From Bacillus sp. FJAT-27225 (GTDB lineage Bacteria; Bacillota; Bacilli; Bacillales; Cytobacillaceae): a stretch of 64,000 nucleotides of DNA. The position numbers and the translations under genes are program-made. The stretch is taken from the NCBI RefSeq assembly GCF_001685025.1, contig NZ_MAYU01000012.1, forward strand, positions 310,001-374,000, in the 5' to 3' direction. Of the stretch, positions 43,059 to 52,468 are shown in pieces (the first letter of the stretch is position 1; each line of letters starts with the position of its first letter). The notes beneath the pieces were generated by a model that was not told the origin of the DNA, made no database searches, and saw only the letters and a program-made list of their open reading frames with translations.

Positions 43059-44336
43059 TTATAATGTTACAAGTGCCGGGTTTTCTGTGTTTACCGGAAA
43101 TAATTGGTCCTGAAGGGCCCTTAACTTCCAAACCGTTGTAGTTGTGTCTAATTCCACATCTTCCAATGTCAGGAATTGGCCAAACTTAATATCGCGCTTG
43201 GCTACTACCGTGCCACTAATCAAGCCAATTGGAATGTGGCCATTTTTCTTCATATCAACATGAGTTTCCAGTACACCTCGGACACTGTATCCACCGATTC
43301 CATCCACTTTTTCGCCCGCTTTTATATCCCGTTTCGCCACTGCAACCGTTTCGGAAATTGGTGCACCCAACGGATGAATGGAAGATTCATGCTGCAGGAC
43401 AGCTTTTGCAATGGTAATTGGTGTTTCCAGGCTTGCAAGGTGGTATGGACGGTAGAAAGTATAATGAGGTCCTTTACCAACTTTCAAGTAACGAAGCTCT
43501 TCATCCACTGGAGCAAGATCACTCTTTACGATTACAAATACACCTGGTGCTAATCCGTTTACATATTCAACGACACCGAAGTTATTCAGTACTCCTCCGT
43601 TTTCTTTCGTAGTCAGCTTGTCAGCCACATCTTCAACCGTTGCTGATACACCATGCATTCCTACTTTGTCCGGAAGCAGACCGATTGCATTACTTAGCAG
43701 GTTCATTTCCGCCATCGTTTTCGTCCCATCCTGGAATGCTGCCAGCATATGGGCACTCATATTCTTCGCTTTCGCTTCTGCCGCGACAACATCTGGATTT
43801 GAGGTCGGGATGAACGGGTTGTTCTTTCCTTTTCCTGCAACTAATACTACCAATCCCATCGTCTTAGCAAATTCATATAATTCAAGTGTTGCAGCCGGCT
43901 CATCACCTGCTGAACCCGTATAGATTAGTCCAGCGTTGGTAAACATTTGATACATCAAAGAACCGATCGTAATGTCTACTTCAACGTTTAAAAGAACAAT
44001 GTGCTTTTTTGAGCGGAGTGCTTCGAGTGAGATATTTGCTCCCACTTCAGGAACACCAGTCGCGTCAACGACAACCTCAACATTTTGTGATTGGATGACT
44101 TCGCGGTAATCCGAGGAGATGACCATCGCTTCTTTTCTGCTCACCTTTGAATTGTAAAAATCTCCTGCTCGCTGCGCTGCTTCCAGATTCACATCACAAA
44201 TTCCTGTGACAGACATTCCTGGTATATTCGAAATTTGGGCAATCATTCCGAATCCCATTTGCCCTGCGCCAATGACACCTACTTTAATCGGGTTATTGTC
44301 GCGTTCACGTTTCAAAAGCTGTGTGTAGACTGACAT
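43059..44336 (-). CDS. NAD(P)-binding oxidoreductase with SAF domain
   Basis: 425 residues. An N-terminal Rossmann domain of the homoserine-dehydrogenase type (IKVGVIGAGQMGFGMIAQI, VEVVVDATGVPEVGA) is followed by a catalytic region (LVVLVAGKGKNNPF, VGMHGVSATVEDVADKL). A C-terminal SAF domain (VAVAKRDIKAGEKVDGIGG, VVAKRDIKFGQFLTLEDV) completes it. Related genes accompany glucitol-type PTS loci, but no reaction is established to my knowledge. TTGAGGAGG precedes the ATG. A promoter, cre box and large operator lie upstream, so this is the start of its own operon with the IIA gene. Confidence 0.75.
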   Translation of the reverse strand: MSVYTQLLKRERDNNPIKVGVIGAGQMGFGMIAQISNIPGMSVTGICDVNLEAAQRAGDFYNSKVSRKEAMVISSDYREVIQSQNVEVVVDATGVPEVGANISLEALRSKKHIVLLNVEVDITIGSLMYQMFTNAGLIYTGSAGDEPAATLELYEFAKTMGLVVLVAGKGKNNPFIPTSNPDVVAAEAKAKNMSAHMLAAFQDGTKTMAEMNLLSNAIGLLPDKVGMHGVSATVEDVADKLTTKENGGVLNNFGVVEYVNGLAPGVFVIVKSDLAPVDEELRYLKVGKGPHYTFYRPYHLASLETPITIAKAVLQHESSIHPLGAPISETVAVAKRDIKAGEKVDGIGGYSVRGVLETHVDMKKNGHIPIGLISGTVVAKRDIKFGQFLTLEDVELDTTTTVWKLRALQDQLFPVNTENPALVTL

Positions 44337-44362
44337 GAAATTTCCTCCTCAAACATGTTAGA

Positions 44363-44376
44363 TTAAAGCGTTTACA
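44363..44376 (-). promoter_or_regulatory. cre box overlapping the start site region
   Basis: TTAAAGCGTTTACA differs from TGWNANCGNTNWCA only at the second base. It abuts the -10 of the oxidoreductase promoter, a repressive position for CcpA. Confidence 0.55.
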
Positions 44377-44404
44377 TTCTATTAAACAAAAAAACTATTG
44401 TTAA
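44376..44404 (-). promoter_or_regulatory. promoter of the oxidoreductase-IIA unit
   Basis: On the minus strand TTAACA (44404-44399), 17-bp spacer, TAGAAT (44381-44376). Confidence 0.5.
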
Positions 44405-44410
44405 GCTTTA

Positions 44411-44459
44411 AACAAATGTTATATACTGTGACAATTTCAGCGATTATATAACATTTGTT
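44411..44459. promoter_or_regulatory. large inverted-repeat operator of SorC type
   Basis: AACAAATGTTATATA (44411-44425) and TATATAACATTTGTT (44445-44459) are perfectly complementary 15-bp arms with a 19-bp centre. Each arm contains the island motif. A weaker copy, CATATGTTAC, follows at about 44471-44480. It lies immediately upstream of the -35. Confidence 0.7.
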
Positions 44460-44573
44460 AATTACTGTGTCATATGTTACAAACTTAGTGTAATCCTTCA
44501 TGTAAGCCCTGTCAAGAAAGAACTTTCAGAAAAATAGAATATTCACCAAAAACAAAAAGTATCGGACTGCAAA

Positions 44574-44607
44574 AGAAAAACTGCACTTTCAGCTGAGTGC
44601 AGCTTTT
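44574..44607 (-). terminator. terminator of SorC regulator 2
   Basis: GCTGCACT pairs with AGTGCAGT on the minus strand, followed by TTTTCTTTT. It separates this gene from the oxidoreductase unit. Confidence 0.75.
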
Positions 44608-44610
44608 CAA

Positions 44611-45549
44611 TTACGATTCAACTAATGCCTTTGCTGTCACTTCATCTGTAATTAGAACATGAATCAAGTTGCCCTCAAGGGCCGCTTTAATGGCATTTAC
44701 CTTTTCTAAGCCAGAAGCCACTCCAATCACAAGAGGAATCTTCTTCAACTTTTCCAGTCCTAACGAAATAACCCGCTCATTCCACTCATTATCAACAGAT
44801 TTTCCGAATTTATTAATGAAGTTATAACAGATATCTCCGACAATTTCCGAATCAGAAGTCAGCTTTTGATGAACGCAGCCCATATAGGATTGCACCATAG
44901 TTGAATGTTCTGGATTTCCGCCGATCCCTACAACAGCGATATTCGATTTCTCTGCCAAATCAAAGATATTTTTAATGGAAGGCTGCCTCATAAGCACTTC
45001 CTTGGCTTCCTTCGTATCGACGATCACAGGTAAATGAAGCAGTTCGAAATTTGCCTGCAGTGCTTCCCCAATCTTGGCAACAATATAATTGGAGTGAATA
45101 TCGACCCGTTCATTTCCGACTCCGCCTACTAAAGGAACGATAGTGGCTGATGGGAACATCTGGCGTGATTGCAGGGCCTTGGCTACTTCATATAATGTCG
45201 TCCCCGATGAAAAGCCGATTATTTGATCATCCTTAATGACTCTTAACAGAAATTCACTTGTCGCCTCACCCAGATGTTTTTTGGAAGACTCCCCTACACT
45301 TTCAATACAGATAACTTCACGCAAGTTATAGAGGCGCTCTACCTTCCGCTCCAGCTGGCTGAACTGATGGACGCCGTCATCATGAATCGTGATTTCCACG
45401 ATTCCCAATTCCTTTGCCTTGGTCAGGTATTTGGAGACAAGTGAACGGCTGACACCAATTTTTTCGGCAATCTCCGATTGGGTGGCACCTTCCTCGTAAT
45501 ACATTTGAGCTACTTTGACCAACACGCGTCTATTATCCAAAATAATCAT
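44611..45549 (-). CDS. SorC/DeoR-family sugar-binding regulator (2)
   Basis: 312 residues. HTH in MYYEEGATQSEIAEKIGVSR and SLVSKYLTKAKELGIVEI; sugar-binding domain with IIGFSSGTTLYEVAKAL, IVPLVGGVGNERVDIHSN, IAVVGIGGNPEHSTM and VIGVASGLEKVNAIKAAL. It resembles the SorC-type glucitol operon regulators. ATG at 45547-45549 is preferred because AAGAGGAAAA precedes it; seven codons more are open upstream. It lies between the IIB gene and the oxidoreductase and has its own terminator. About one third identical by eye to regulator 1. Confidence 0.87.
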   Translation of the reverse strand: MIILDNRRVLVKVAQMYYEEGATQSEIAEKIGVSRSLVSKYLTKAKELGIVEITIHDDGVHQFSQLERKVERLYNLREVICIESVGESSKKHLGEATSEFLLRVIKDDQIIGFSSGTTLYEVAKALQSRQMFPSATIVPLVGGVGNERVDIHSNYIVAKIGEALQANFELLHLPVIVDTKEAKEVLMRQPSIKNIFDLAEKSNIAVVGIGGNPEHSTMVQSYMGCVHQKLTSDSEIVGDICYNFINKFGKSVDNEWNERVISLGLEKLKKIPLVIGVASGLEKVNAIKAALEGNLIHVLITDEVTAKALVES

Positions 45550-45649
45550 CAATTTTCCTCTTTCATACAAATCTAGGACAATCCAATTACAATTCTCCCT
45601 AATGGATGTGTTTCTGCATAATCAAGGCAAAGAGTACTATAAAATCGGG

Positions 45650-45692
45650 AAACTATGCATAAAAGCCAGGTCTTGGCTTTCATGCATAGTTT
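45650..45692 (-). terminator. strong hairpin after the glucitol IIB gene
   Basis: AACTATGCAT and AAAGCCA pair with TGGCTTT and ATGCATAGTT in one long stem, 9 bp beyond the stop. It ends the gutM-IIC-IIB transcript or reduces read-through into the regulator. Confidence 0.75.
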
Positions 45693-45700
45693 AAACGTCC

Positions 45701-46717
45701 TTAATACATGCCGAAGCTGGCAACATAAGCAATGACAACCGATAAAACACCAGTGATTAAGCGGCTGTATAATACCGCAGGCACACCGTATCGTACCGTT
45801 TCAGGCTTCGCTTCTCCTAAAGATAAACCTACCGGAATAAAGTCACAGCCCACTTGGCCGTTGATTGCAAACAACGCCGGCAGCGCGAACTGCGGTGGAA
45901 TATTCCCCAGCCCAATCTGAGTCCCGATCAGTACGCCAATAACCTGCGCAATAACAGCACCCGGCCCTAATACAGGGGAAAGGAATGGAATCGTACAGAT
46001 AAGAACAATGATCAAAAGTCCCCAAAGCGATCCAGCAAGCGGTGATAGAGAGTTGGCGATAACATCCCCAATGCCTGTATAGTTAATTATACCAATTAAC
46101 ATACTTACGAACGCCATAAATGGAATGATATTCTTAATCAGGATATCGACAGTATCACGGCCGGCTTGATAGAACGTACCGGTAACATTTCCGATTCCCT
46201 TTGAAAACCTTAATAAGAAATTCCCGTCTTGCTGGCTTGCATGCTCTTGCTTTAACTGATTATAGTTTTCTTTAAACTTCTCTTTATCTTTTGTATCGAA
46301 TTTTCGTTCATCTGTCACTTCCTGGGCACCCGCTGCCTCGGAGTACCCCTCTGCCAATGCAACTTCTTTTTCAGTGACACCGGAAACAAAGATATCTTCA
46401 GTAATATACTTAGCAAGCGGGCCAGAAGGAGAGGACGGTAGAACATCAACTGTCAGGATCCGCTTCATTGGATAGACTCCAATACGGGCAGTCCCGCCGC
46501 AGTCGATAACCACGCACATCATTTCTTCTTCAGGTACAGAGTTTTTAAACCCATCAACTGCTTCTGTACCCGTCAACTCTGCAATTTTTCTCGCTACCGG
46601 ATGGATTCCTCCTCCAGTAATCGAAACAACCTTGGTTTTTTGACCTTTTGGTTCAATATATAGACCGGTACCCCAACCGCCGGAACCTTTTGATACAAAA
46701 ACTCCCTGATGACTCAT
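45701..46717 (-). CDS. srlE: PTS glucitol/sorbitol-type EIIB(C)
   Basis: 338 residues. The N-terminal EIIB domain begins [18 protein letters not shown] and carries the phospho-cysteine motif [15 protein letters not shown] (Cys73). The C-terminal half is a membrane domain from about residue 185 ([63 protein letters not shown]), the EIIBC-Gut C-terminal family. With the IIC and IIA genes it would phosphorylate a sugar alcohol during uptake. It starts 17 bp after the IIC gene. Confidence 0.92.
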   Translation of the reverse strand: MSHQGVFVSKGSGGWGTGLYIEPKGQKTKVVSITGGGIHPVARKIAELTGTEAVDGFKNSVPEEEMMCVVIDCGGTARIGVYPMKRILTVDVLPSSPSGPLAKYITEDIFVSGVTEKEVALAEGYSEAAGAQEVTDERKFDTKDKEKFKENYNQLKQEHASQQDGNFLLRFSKGIGNVTGTFYQAGRDTVDILIKNIIPFMAFVSMLIGIINYTGIGDVIANSLSPLAGSLWGLLIIVLICTIPFLSPVLGPGAVIAQVIGVLIGTQIGLGNIPPQFALPALFAINGQVGCDFIPVGLSLGEAKPETVRYGVPAVLYSRLITGVLSVVIAYVASFGMY

Positions 46718-46734
46718 CTGCAGTCTCTCCCTTC

Positions 46735-47265
46735 CTAGAGCAAGCTTGCTCCTTCTTTTTTAGCTAAATACTTCGTAATCATTTCTGTAACAATACCTCG
46801 GATAAGAATAACCACAACTCCGACGATAAAGTAACGTACAGCAAGGTCGGCTACCGGAAGACCCAGTTCCTGGATTCCATTGGCGATACCCAAATATACA
46901 AACAACTCGCCTGCGTTGGCATATGGGAATAGCCCCGTAACCGGGTGGACAAAGGATACGGCGGAATCATAAAATGCCGGCTTCTGTCTCTCTGGCAAAA
47001 AGCGGCCAAATGTATAGGCCATCGGGTTTGTTAACATCAGCACGGATAGAACTGGCATTAACGTGTAACGCAGCAGTGTATATTTTGCGGCGAACTGAAT
47101 AACTCTTGTTACTCTTTCCTCGCCGACAAACTTGATCATGGCATAAGTAAATGTTAAAAGGACAATCAGGGTAGGAACAATACCTGTAAACAACCCCATA
47201 AATGTTTCTCCACCCGCATTAAACATGCCGATGAAATGTTCACCAAACCATTTAATCCAATCCAT
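46735..47265 (-). CDS. srlA: PTS glucitol/sorbitol-type EIIC
   Basis: 176 residues. Typical start [20 protein letters not shown]; helices around [19 protein letters not shown] and [19 protein letters not shown]; conserved [19 protein letters not shown] and [25 protein letters not shown] precedes the ATG. It lies 14 bp after gutM in the order gutM-srlA-srlE, typical of Gram-positive glucitol operons. Confidence 0.92.
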   Translation of the reverse strand: MDWIKWFGEHFIGMFNAGGETFMGLFTGIVPTLIVLLTFTYAMIKFVGEERVTRVIQFAAKYTLLRYTLMPVLSVLMLTNPMAYTFGRFLPERQKPAFYDSAVSFVHPVTGLFPYANAGELFVYLGIANGIQELGLPVADLAVRYFIVGVVVILIRGIVTEMITKYLAKKEGASLL

Positions 47266-47279
47266 TTTGGTTTCCTCCT

Positions 47280-47705
47280 CTAGACTCCCATGGAGACCTT
47301 ATTTTTTGATATCGCTAATAACGCATTTTCTCCTGCTTTTAGAAGTGCCTTTTGGAACGCGGGAACTTTGTTTCTGCCTTTGGCTGCATGGTCTTCGTTG
47401 ATATCACTTAAAATTTCCCCGACATGCTGGCCTTTGTATTTTTCAATCGCCTTGAATTTTGTTAAAACCGACATCCCATTTAACAGATGGCATTCATGAA
47501 CAATATACTCCTTGTCGACAACCAAAACCGCGATAGCACCTGGCCGAAATTTCCCCCTTTCCATTCCGGAAAACATGAAAAAACCATCTTCTCCCCTGTA
47601 ATCGCTTACAATTTTATTGATATTCTTTTTGTAATGCTGAATTTGAATGAATGAAAGCAAATATTGGACAACGAGAACAGCACATAAAATAATTGCCAGC
47701 TTCAT
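47280..47705 (-). CDS. gutM: GutM-type glucitol operon protein
   Basis: 141 residues: one N-terminal membrane helix (LAIILCAVLVVQYLLSF), then the GutM domain with QIQHYKKNINKI, GKFRPGAIAVLVVD, HECHLLNGMSVLTKFK and KYKGQHVGE. GutM is called an activator of glucitol genes in enterobacteria, although the membrane anchor suggests a role at the transporter. AGGGGTGATGTA precedes the ATG. First gene of the transport operon, with a cre box and two operator copies upstream. Confidence 0.88.
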   Translation of the reverse strand: MKLAIILCAVLVVQYLLSFIQIQHYKKNINKIVSDYRGEDGFFMFSGMERGKFRPGAIAVLVVDKEYIVHECHLLNGMSVLTKFKAIEKYKGQHVGEILSDINEDHAAKGRNKVPAFQKALLKAGENALLAISKNKVSMGV

Positions 47706-47767
47706 TACATCACCCCTTTTCTCATCTTTTCGCTTAAACGGCTCCCTCCCTGGTTTCCCCGAATTGA

Positions 47768-47781
47768 TTAAACCGCTTTCA
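47768..47781 (-). promoter_or_regulatory. cre box before gutM
   Basis: TGAAAGCGGTTTAA on the minus strand matches the cre core with one deviation near the end, 60 bp upstream of gutM. Confidence 0.5.
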
Positions 47782-47845
47782 TTTCTAAAAAAATCAAACG
47801 CAAGAGAGTGTCAAATGTCACGCTTTTTACCACGGAACGCATTTG

Positions 47846-47880
47846 GTAACATTTGTTACGTATGTTTGCATTTGTTATAA
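47846..47880. promoter_or_regulatory. two operators before gutM
   Basis: GTAACATTTGTTAC (47846-47859) is a near-perfect palindrome, and GCATTTGTTATAA (47868-47880) a second half-type copy. Same motif as before the oxidoreductase and E1 alpha genes. Confidence 0.62.
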
Positions 47881-47965
47881 ATTTAGAATAATAAAAAAAA
47901 TAAACAATGTCAACAACCATACAAAATATTTATTGTGCATATTTTTACTATCCATTGCATACAAA

Positions 47966-48004
47966 CAAAAAAGTTTGCAGACTGGTATAGGCTGCAAACT
48001 TTTT
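47966..48004 (-). terminator. terminator of the galactitol PTS operon
   Basis: AAAAAGTTTGCAG pairs with CTGCAAACTTTTTT around an 11-nt loop, just after the IIB stop. Confidence 0.85.
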
Positions 48005-48010
48005 CGGCGA

Positions 48011-48295
48011 TTAAGATAGAATTTGAGTTTTAACTTTTTTAAACATAGCGTCCTTACCAATCCCGGTCAGCAAAGGAACTCCATCAATGACTCTGGCCTT
48101 TAAGTTATCTGGAACCAGAGTAGTAGAAACAATGATATCGTACTCATCAATACGGCCAAGCTCATCCGCAATTTTAGATTGGTACAATTTCACCTTATTG
48201 TCTAAACCATTTTCCTCTAGCCACGATTTTACTTTTCCCATAACAACGGTAGAAGTAGCAATGCCCGTTCCACACATGATCAGTAATTTTTTCAT
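48011..48295 (-). CDS. gatB: PTS galactitol-type EIIB
   Basis: 94 residues. MKKLLIMCGTGIATSTVVMGKV carries the phospho-Cys8 in the CGTGIATS loop; SKIADELGRIDEYDIIVSTTLV and VPLLTGIGKD are typical of EIIB-Gat. ATG at 48293-48295 follows AATAAGGAC; 17 upstream codons are open but unsupported. It follows the IIC gene by 54 bp. Confidence 0.9.
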   Translation of the reverse strand: MKKLLIMCGTGIATSTVVMGKVKSWLEENGLDNKVKLYQSKIADELGRIDEYDIIVSTTLVPDNLKARVIDGVPLLTGIGKDAMFKKVKTQILS

Positions 48296-48349
48296 TGTCC
48301 TTATTCCCAACTTTCTTTGTAGTTTCGTCCGTAGATTAATAGGCAATAT

Positions 48350-49708
48350 CTACAGATTAACTGTTTTTGTTTCTTCAACAGCTGCAGCTCGCTTTGGCTT
48401 AATTTTGTTCAAGTAGAAGAGCCCTGCCAAGGCGACCACACCAATAATTGTGATTCCACCCCAGCTTAATATTTTCGCCAACCCAACAAAAACCAAGGTC
48501 GTCCATACGGCTCCATCTACTAGTGAAGAAATACTGGTATTTCCTGCCATATCAAAGTTGGCGGCAAGTGCCGAACTTGTGATTAACGGAGCCGCCCACG
48601 TAGCAATTAACAGCCCCCCCGCCATATAAATCGTTCCTGCAACCACTGTCCGGATAATATTGCCTCTAAATACAGGGGTCATTAAGCAAACGAGGAATGG
48701 AATCGTCGCTAAGTCACCGAATGGCAAAACTCTATTTCCAGGTAAAATGACTGCTAAAAACAATGTAATCGGAACAATAATCAGCGAGGCTGACAAAACA
48801 GCAGGATGGCCAACCGACAGGGCACTGTCCATACCAATATATAAATCACGGCCAGGCAATTTTTTTCTGACAAATTCACTGGCAGCTTCTGATATCGGAG
48901 CAAGCCCTTCCATCAACAAAGCCACCATGCGAGGCATTAACAACATAACTGCCCCTGTTTGAACGGCTAGATTTAATATTCCTTTTACGTCATAACCTGC
49001 TAAAATACCAATCACAAGCCCGATTAAGACACCCATTACAGTGGAGTCTCCAAAAATCCCAAGCCGTTTTTGAATCGTTTCAGGATTTGCTTCCAGCTTG
49101 TTAAATCCAGGAATCCTATCAAAAACCCAGTTTAATGGCTTCGCAATGATATAGGACGGAGCGGATGTTCCATGTGGGAATGTAATGTTAGAAAAGCCGT
49201 AGAACTTCTCAACATCCTTGGCAATCAGATCGGCCAGGAACAGAATAACAGCTAAATGAATCGCAATCGTATACAATCCAAGAGCAAAGTTTCCTGTCAG
49301 TGCATAAACAAGGGAACCTGTGAACGCAACATGCCAATAATTCCAAATGTCAATATCCAGTGTCCTGGTAAGTCCGGTTATTAGTAAAAGTAAATTCACC
49401 CCTATACCGATGGGAATCGCTAAACTTCCCAACGCTGTACCGAATGAGATAGCAGCGGCTGCCGGCCAGCCAACATCAATGGTCGCCAATTGAAACCCAA
49501 AATTATCTACCATTGCTTTTGCTGCAGGCCCCAAACTCTCGGAGAGTAATCCAATAACAAGATTTAAACCGATAAATCCGATTCCTACGGTTAAACCAGC
49601 TTTAAAGGCTTTACCGGGCTTCGTCCCTAAAATAATTCCAAAAATAAATAATAAGATCGGCAGCATGACACTCGGACCTAGGTCAACAAACCATTGTAAA
49701 ACTGACAT
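48350..49708 (-). CDS. gatC: PTS galactitol-type EIIC
   Basis: 452 residues, about ten membrane segments. Starts MSVLQWFVDLGPSVMLPILL and contains KAFKAGLTVGIGFIGLNLV, SYIIAKPLNWVFDRIPG, LGIFGDSTVMGVLIGLVIG and AVILPGNRVLPFGDLATIPF, all typical of GatC. Together with the IIA and IIB proteins it forms a complete EII. Substrates of this family include galactitol, arabitols and other polyols. AAGGGGGA precedes the ATG; a 135-bp gap with no clear terminator separates it from the IIA gene. Confidence 0.9.
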   Translation of the reverse strand: MSVLQWFVDLGPSVMLPILLFIFGIILGTKPGKAFKAGLTVGIGFIGLNLVIGLLSESLGPAAKAMVDNFGFQLATIDVGWPAAAAISFGTALGSLAIPIGIGVNLLLLITGLTRTLDIDIWNYWHVAFTGSLVYALTGNFALGLYTIAIHLAVILFLADLIAKDVEKFYGFSNITFPHGTSAPSYIIAKPLNWVFDRIPGFNKLEANPETIQKRLGIFGDSTVMGVLIGLVIGILAGYDVKGILNLAVQTGAVMLLMPRMVALLMEGLAPISEAASEFVRKKLPGRDLYIGMDSALSVGHPAVLSASLIIVPITLFLAVILPGNRVLPFGDLATIPFLVCLMTPVFRGNIIRTVVAGTIYMAGGLLIATWAAPLITSSALAANFDMAGNTSISSLVDGAVWTTLVFVGLAKILSWGGITIIGVVALAGLFYLNKIKPKRAAAVEETKTVNL

Positions 49709-49843
49709 AAAAAATCCCCCTTCTATTCAATTTATAAAATCAAAATCACTTAAACTCGATTTACCACCCCCTTCTTTACAGTGACTAACAAGATAGCAGA
49801 AAGAGAGGAACAATCCCGAATTGATTTATTTTCACTTGCCGTT

Positions 49844-50299
49844 CTATTCCAGCCCGATTCGTTCCAGAAGCTTTTCAAATTCATCCTGATTTTTACATCT
49901 TGCGAATTCAGTTAATAAGGCTTGATTTTCAATGACCTCCATTAATTTTTGGAGCATCGCTAACTGATCCTCTGCTTTGTTTAAAGCCAGCATAAAGATT
50001 ACACTAACATCCACCTCCTCATCCTGGCTTCCCATCATCCGGAATTTGACCGGACTTTTCAGTGAGGCAAAAGCAATTTGAGGGATGATGACTTTGTCTG
50101 CATTGGTATGGGGGATTGCTACTCCGTATGGTACGGTTCCCAGCCCAGTAGGATAGTCCTTTTCTCTTTCTAAAATACCAGCATGGAAAGAAGAGGTTAC
50201 CAGGTTAGCTGTATATAGGTTGTCGGCCAGTTTCTTCAATGCGTCTTCCTGGTTGTCTACTTCTAATTCAAAAAAGGTTATTTTCCTATCAAAAAACAT
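49844..50299 (-). CDS. gatA: PTS EIIA, fructose/galactitol type
   Basis: 151 residues of the EIIA-2 (mannitol/fructose) fold: DALKKLADNLYTANLV, GILEREKDYPTGLG, the phospho-His64 in VPYGVAIPHTNADKV, and VDVSVIFMLALNKAEDQLAMLQKL. Lies 19 bp after the PRD regulator gene and is cotranscribed with it. It serves the galactitol-type IIB/IIC encoded downstream and probably also signals to the regulator. Confidence 0.88.
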   Translation of the reverse strand: MFFDRKITFFELEVDNQEDALKKLADNLYTANLVTSSFHAGILEREKDYPTGLGTVPYGVAIPHTNADKVIIPQIAFASLKSPVKFRMMGSQDEEVDVSVIFMLALNKAEDQLAMLQKLMEVIENQALLTEFARCKNQDEFEKLLERIGLE

Positions 50300-50318
50300 G
50301 TTGTTTCCTCCTACGAAA

Positions 50319-52361
50319 TTAACTTCCGTTTATAATAAACCATGCGTCTGACACATCTTCTGCATTGATTAATTTTTCAATTTTATCCTTGGACTCCGCA
50401 ATATCCGCCAATTCCGCAAGCGCCTTTAAGTGGCGTTTTTGATTAAAAATGGCCAGTGGTGTAATAATGGAAACCTTATGTCCATTTTTAAATGCAACGG
50501 GCTTTTTTAATATCAGCATTGCGAAGGCATCGGCCAACACGCCAGCCTCCGGAGCCGCATGGGGAATCGCCATACTTTTTCCCAGGAAGCTGTAAAGCTG
50601 CTTATGGTTATTGGCTTCAATTAATGTCGTAACGTAGGATGGCTTGATGATATTCCTTTCCAAAAGCGGTGCACAAGCCAGTGTAATTGCTTCTTGCCAC
50701 GTTTTCACTTCGTCCACTATTTGTATAAAATTATTAGGTAAAAATTGTTTTAGACCATAATGGACTTGTTTTTCTTCCTTTATCTCTCTCTTCTGACCTT
50801 CTTGAAAAAGTTTAGACAGCGATGTTAACAGCGCCATTTCATCTGTTACAATTGCATTGTCTTTAATCGTTTCTATTAATCTGTTAATGTTAATCGTTGC
50901 GTAGCTTTCGCGGTCTACTTTATTTAATACCTGCCTTCTTAAGGCCTTTTTCTCACCTAAGTTCATTAACGGATTGATCAAGTACATGGGCTTGTTGGAT
51001 TGAACCGGAATTGTGCTGAAAACGATGTCGTAATCAAGCTGATAATCCAGGAACTGCCTTAATGAGAGACTTTCAGCAAAGTAAAACTCAGGGAAGATTT
51101 CCTGCAGGCTCTGCTGCATGATTTTTGAAATGGTTAAACCATTCGTACATACAACTAGTGCCCGTTTTCTTTTCATTAAACCTTGGCCTTGTTTCATTAG
51201 CTGGCCAGCGATAAACATTGTAATAAAAACTACTTCACCTGGCGGGAACTTTTCTCCGATTAAATCTTCGAGTGGCTTAATGGAAGCCGCAACGATTCCA
51301 TTCAAATCGCTATATTCTTCAATTATTTGATTGGAGAGTTGGTTTTTTAGTGTTAAATGATATTTGATGCGATAATATGCAGGACGCATATGCAGGAGCA
51401 GTTTTTCCACGATTTCTTCTTTCCCTGCCATAAAGGTACAGGATCGTCTTTCAAAATCATCAATCATCTTTTCGATTGCTGTCCTTAAATCCTTTATCCG
51501 CCGATCCGTCAAGAGATCTGCAGAACGGACATGAGAGGCAAGGAGCTGCAGGGTAAGCCAGATTCGCTCTGCTTTCGGAAGCTCAACGTTTTCTTTAATT
51601 AGCATTTGGGAGGCACTGTATTCCTCCGTATCCGCCAATTCGTTTACATTTATATTAAAGTCTGAATCGAGCAGCTTTCCTTGCCCTATCCTGGTAAAAA
51701 TGATTTCAATGATATAAGGCAAAGTCTCATAGCTTTCATCAGTTAAGTGAATATTCAGGGTATTTTCGATAGAAGATATCCTTTTCTGCATATCTGAAAT
51801 ATCAAGCTTCAAAATCTTTTCGAAATACGTATGTCCGTTATAAAAATCCAACACTGATTTCACTACCTCAATCAGAAGCCTCCGAGCCTGAAGCTCTTCG
51901 CCCTCGATATCGTATCCATCTGTCCTTGAATAGACGATTGATAAGTTATATGATTTAATAAAATCAGCCGCTTCCTTTAAATCACTTATCCCCGTATTTC
52001 TGCTAATTTCCAATAAATCCGTAATATGAAAAAGCGATATTTCTTCCTTCTTTCCAAGAATATATAACAGAATCAAAAGGATTCTTTCTTTTTCTGTTGG
52101 AATATAGTGGTTTGTGGAGTCCACATTGGAGCCACCCTCAGAAAGAAGAGTGAGTATTTTTTTGTCTATAATAAAATTTCCGTTTCTACTTTTGGTTATC
52201 ACCGGGAGATTTTCCGATTGTAACCACTGATTAATCTTTTCAAACGAATAACTGATTTGCCTTCTGCTTAATTGGAATTTCCCCTCCAATTCCTTACTTT
52301 TTACTTGAGGAGTTCTTACCAATTCATTTAGTAATTGAACGCTTCGCTCATCAAGGTACAT
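50319..52361 (-). CDS. PRD-containing PTS regulator (BglG/MtlR type)
   Basis: 680 residues: N-terminal HTH (LLNELVRTPQVKSKELEG, LSRRQISYSFEKINQWL) and a second HTH region, two PRD domains at about 185-395, an EIIB-Gat-like domain with RALVVCTNGLTISKIMQQS near 408-495, and a C-terminal EIIA domain with FLGKSMAIPHAAPEAG. This is the plan of DNA-binding activators such as MtlR/LicR rather than RNA antiterminators. Phosphorylation by HPr and EIIB would tune it. First gene of the operon, with cre and operator sites upstream. Confidence 0.88.
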   Translation of the reverse strand: MYLDERSVQLLNELVRTPQVKSKELEGKFQLSRRQISYSFEKINQWLQSENLPVITKSRNGNFIIDKKILTLLSEGGSNVDSTNHYIPTEKERILLILLYILGKKEEISLFHITDLLEISRNTGISDLKEAADFIKSYNLSIVYSRTDGYDIEGEELQARRLLIEVVKSVLDFYNGHTYFEKILKLDISDMQKRISSIENTLNIHLTDESYETLPYIIEIIFTRIGQGKLLDSDFNINVNELADTEEYSASQMLIKENVELPKAERIWLTLQLLASHVRSADLLTDRRIKDLRTAIEKMIDDFERRSCTFMAGKEEIVEKLLLHMRPAYYRIKYHLTLKNQLSNQIIEEYSDLNGIVAASIKPLEDLIGEKFPPGEVVFITMFIAGQLMKQGQGLMKRKRALVVCTNGLTISKIMQQSLQEIFPEFYFAESLSLRQFLDYQLDYDIVFSTIPVQSNKPMYLINPLMNLGEKKALRRQVLNKVDRESYATININRLIETIKDNAIVTDEMALLTSLSKLFQEGQKREIKEEKQVHYGLKQFLPNNFIQIVDEVKTWQEAITLACAPLLERNIIKPSYVTTLIEANNHKQLYSFLGKSMAIPHAAPEAGVLADAFAMLILKKPVAFKNGHKVSIITPLAIFNQKRHLKALAELADIAESKDKIEKLINAEDVSDAWFIINGS

Positions 52362-52406
52362 GATAAAACCTCCCTGATTTGATTATATCCAGAGTTTTCG
52401 CAATTC

Positions 52407-52420
52407 TGTAACCGTTTTCA
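52407..52420 (-). promoter_or_regulatory. cre box before the PRD regulator
   Basis: TGAAAACGGTTACA on the minus strand fully matches TGWNANCGNTNWCA, 45 bp before the start codon. Confidence 0.7.
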
Positions 52421-52468
52421 AACCAATTTGTTTACACACATCCGTCCAATTTATGTTTAAGATTGTAC

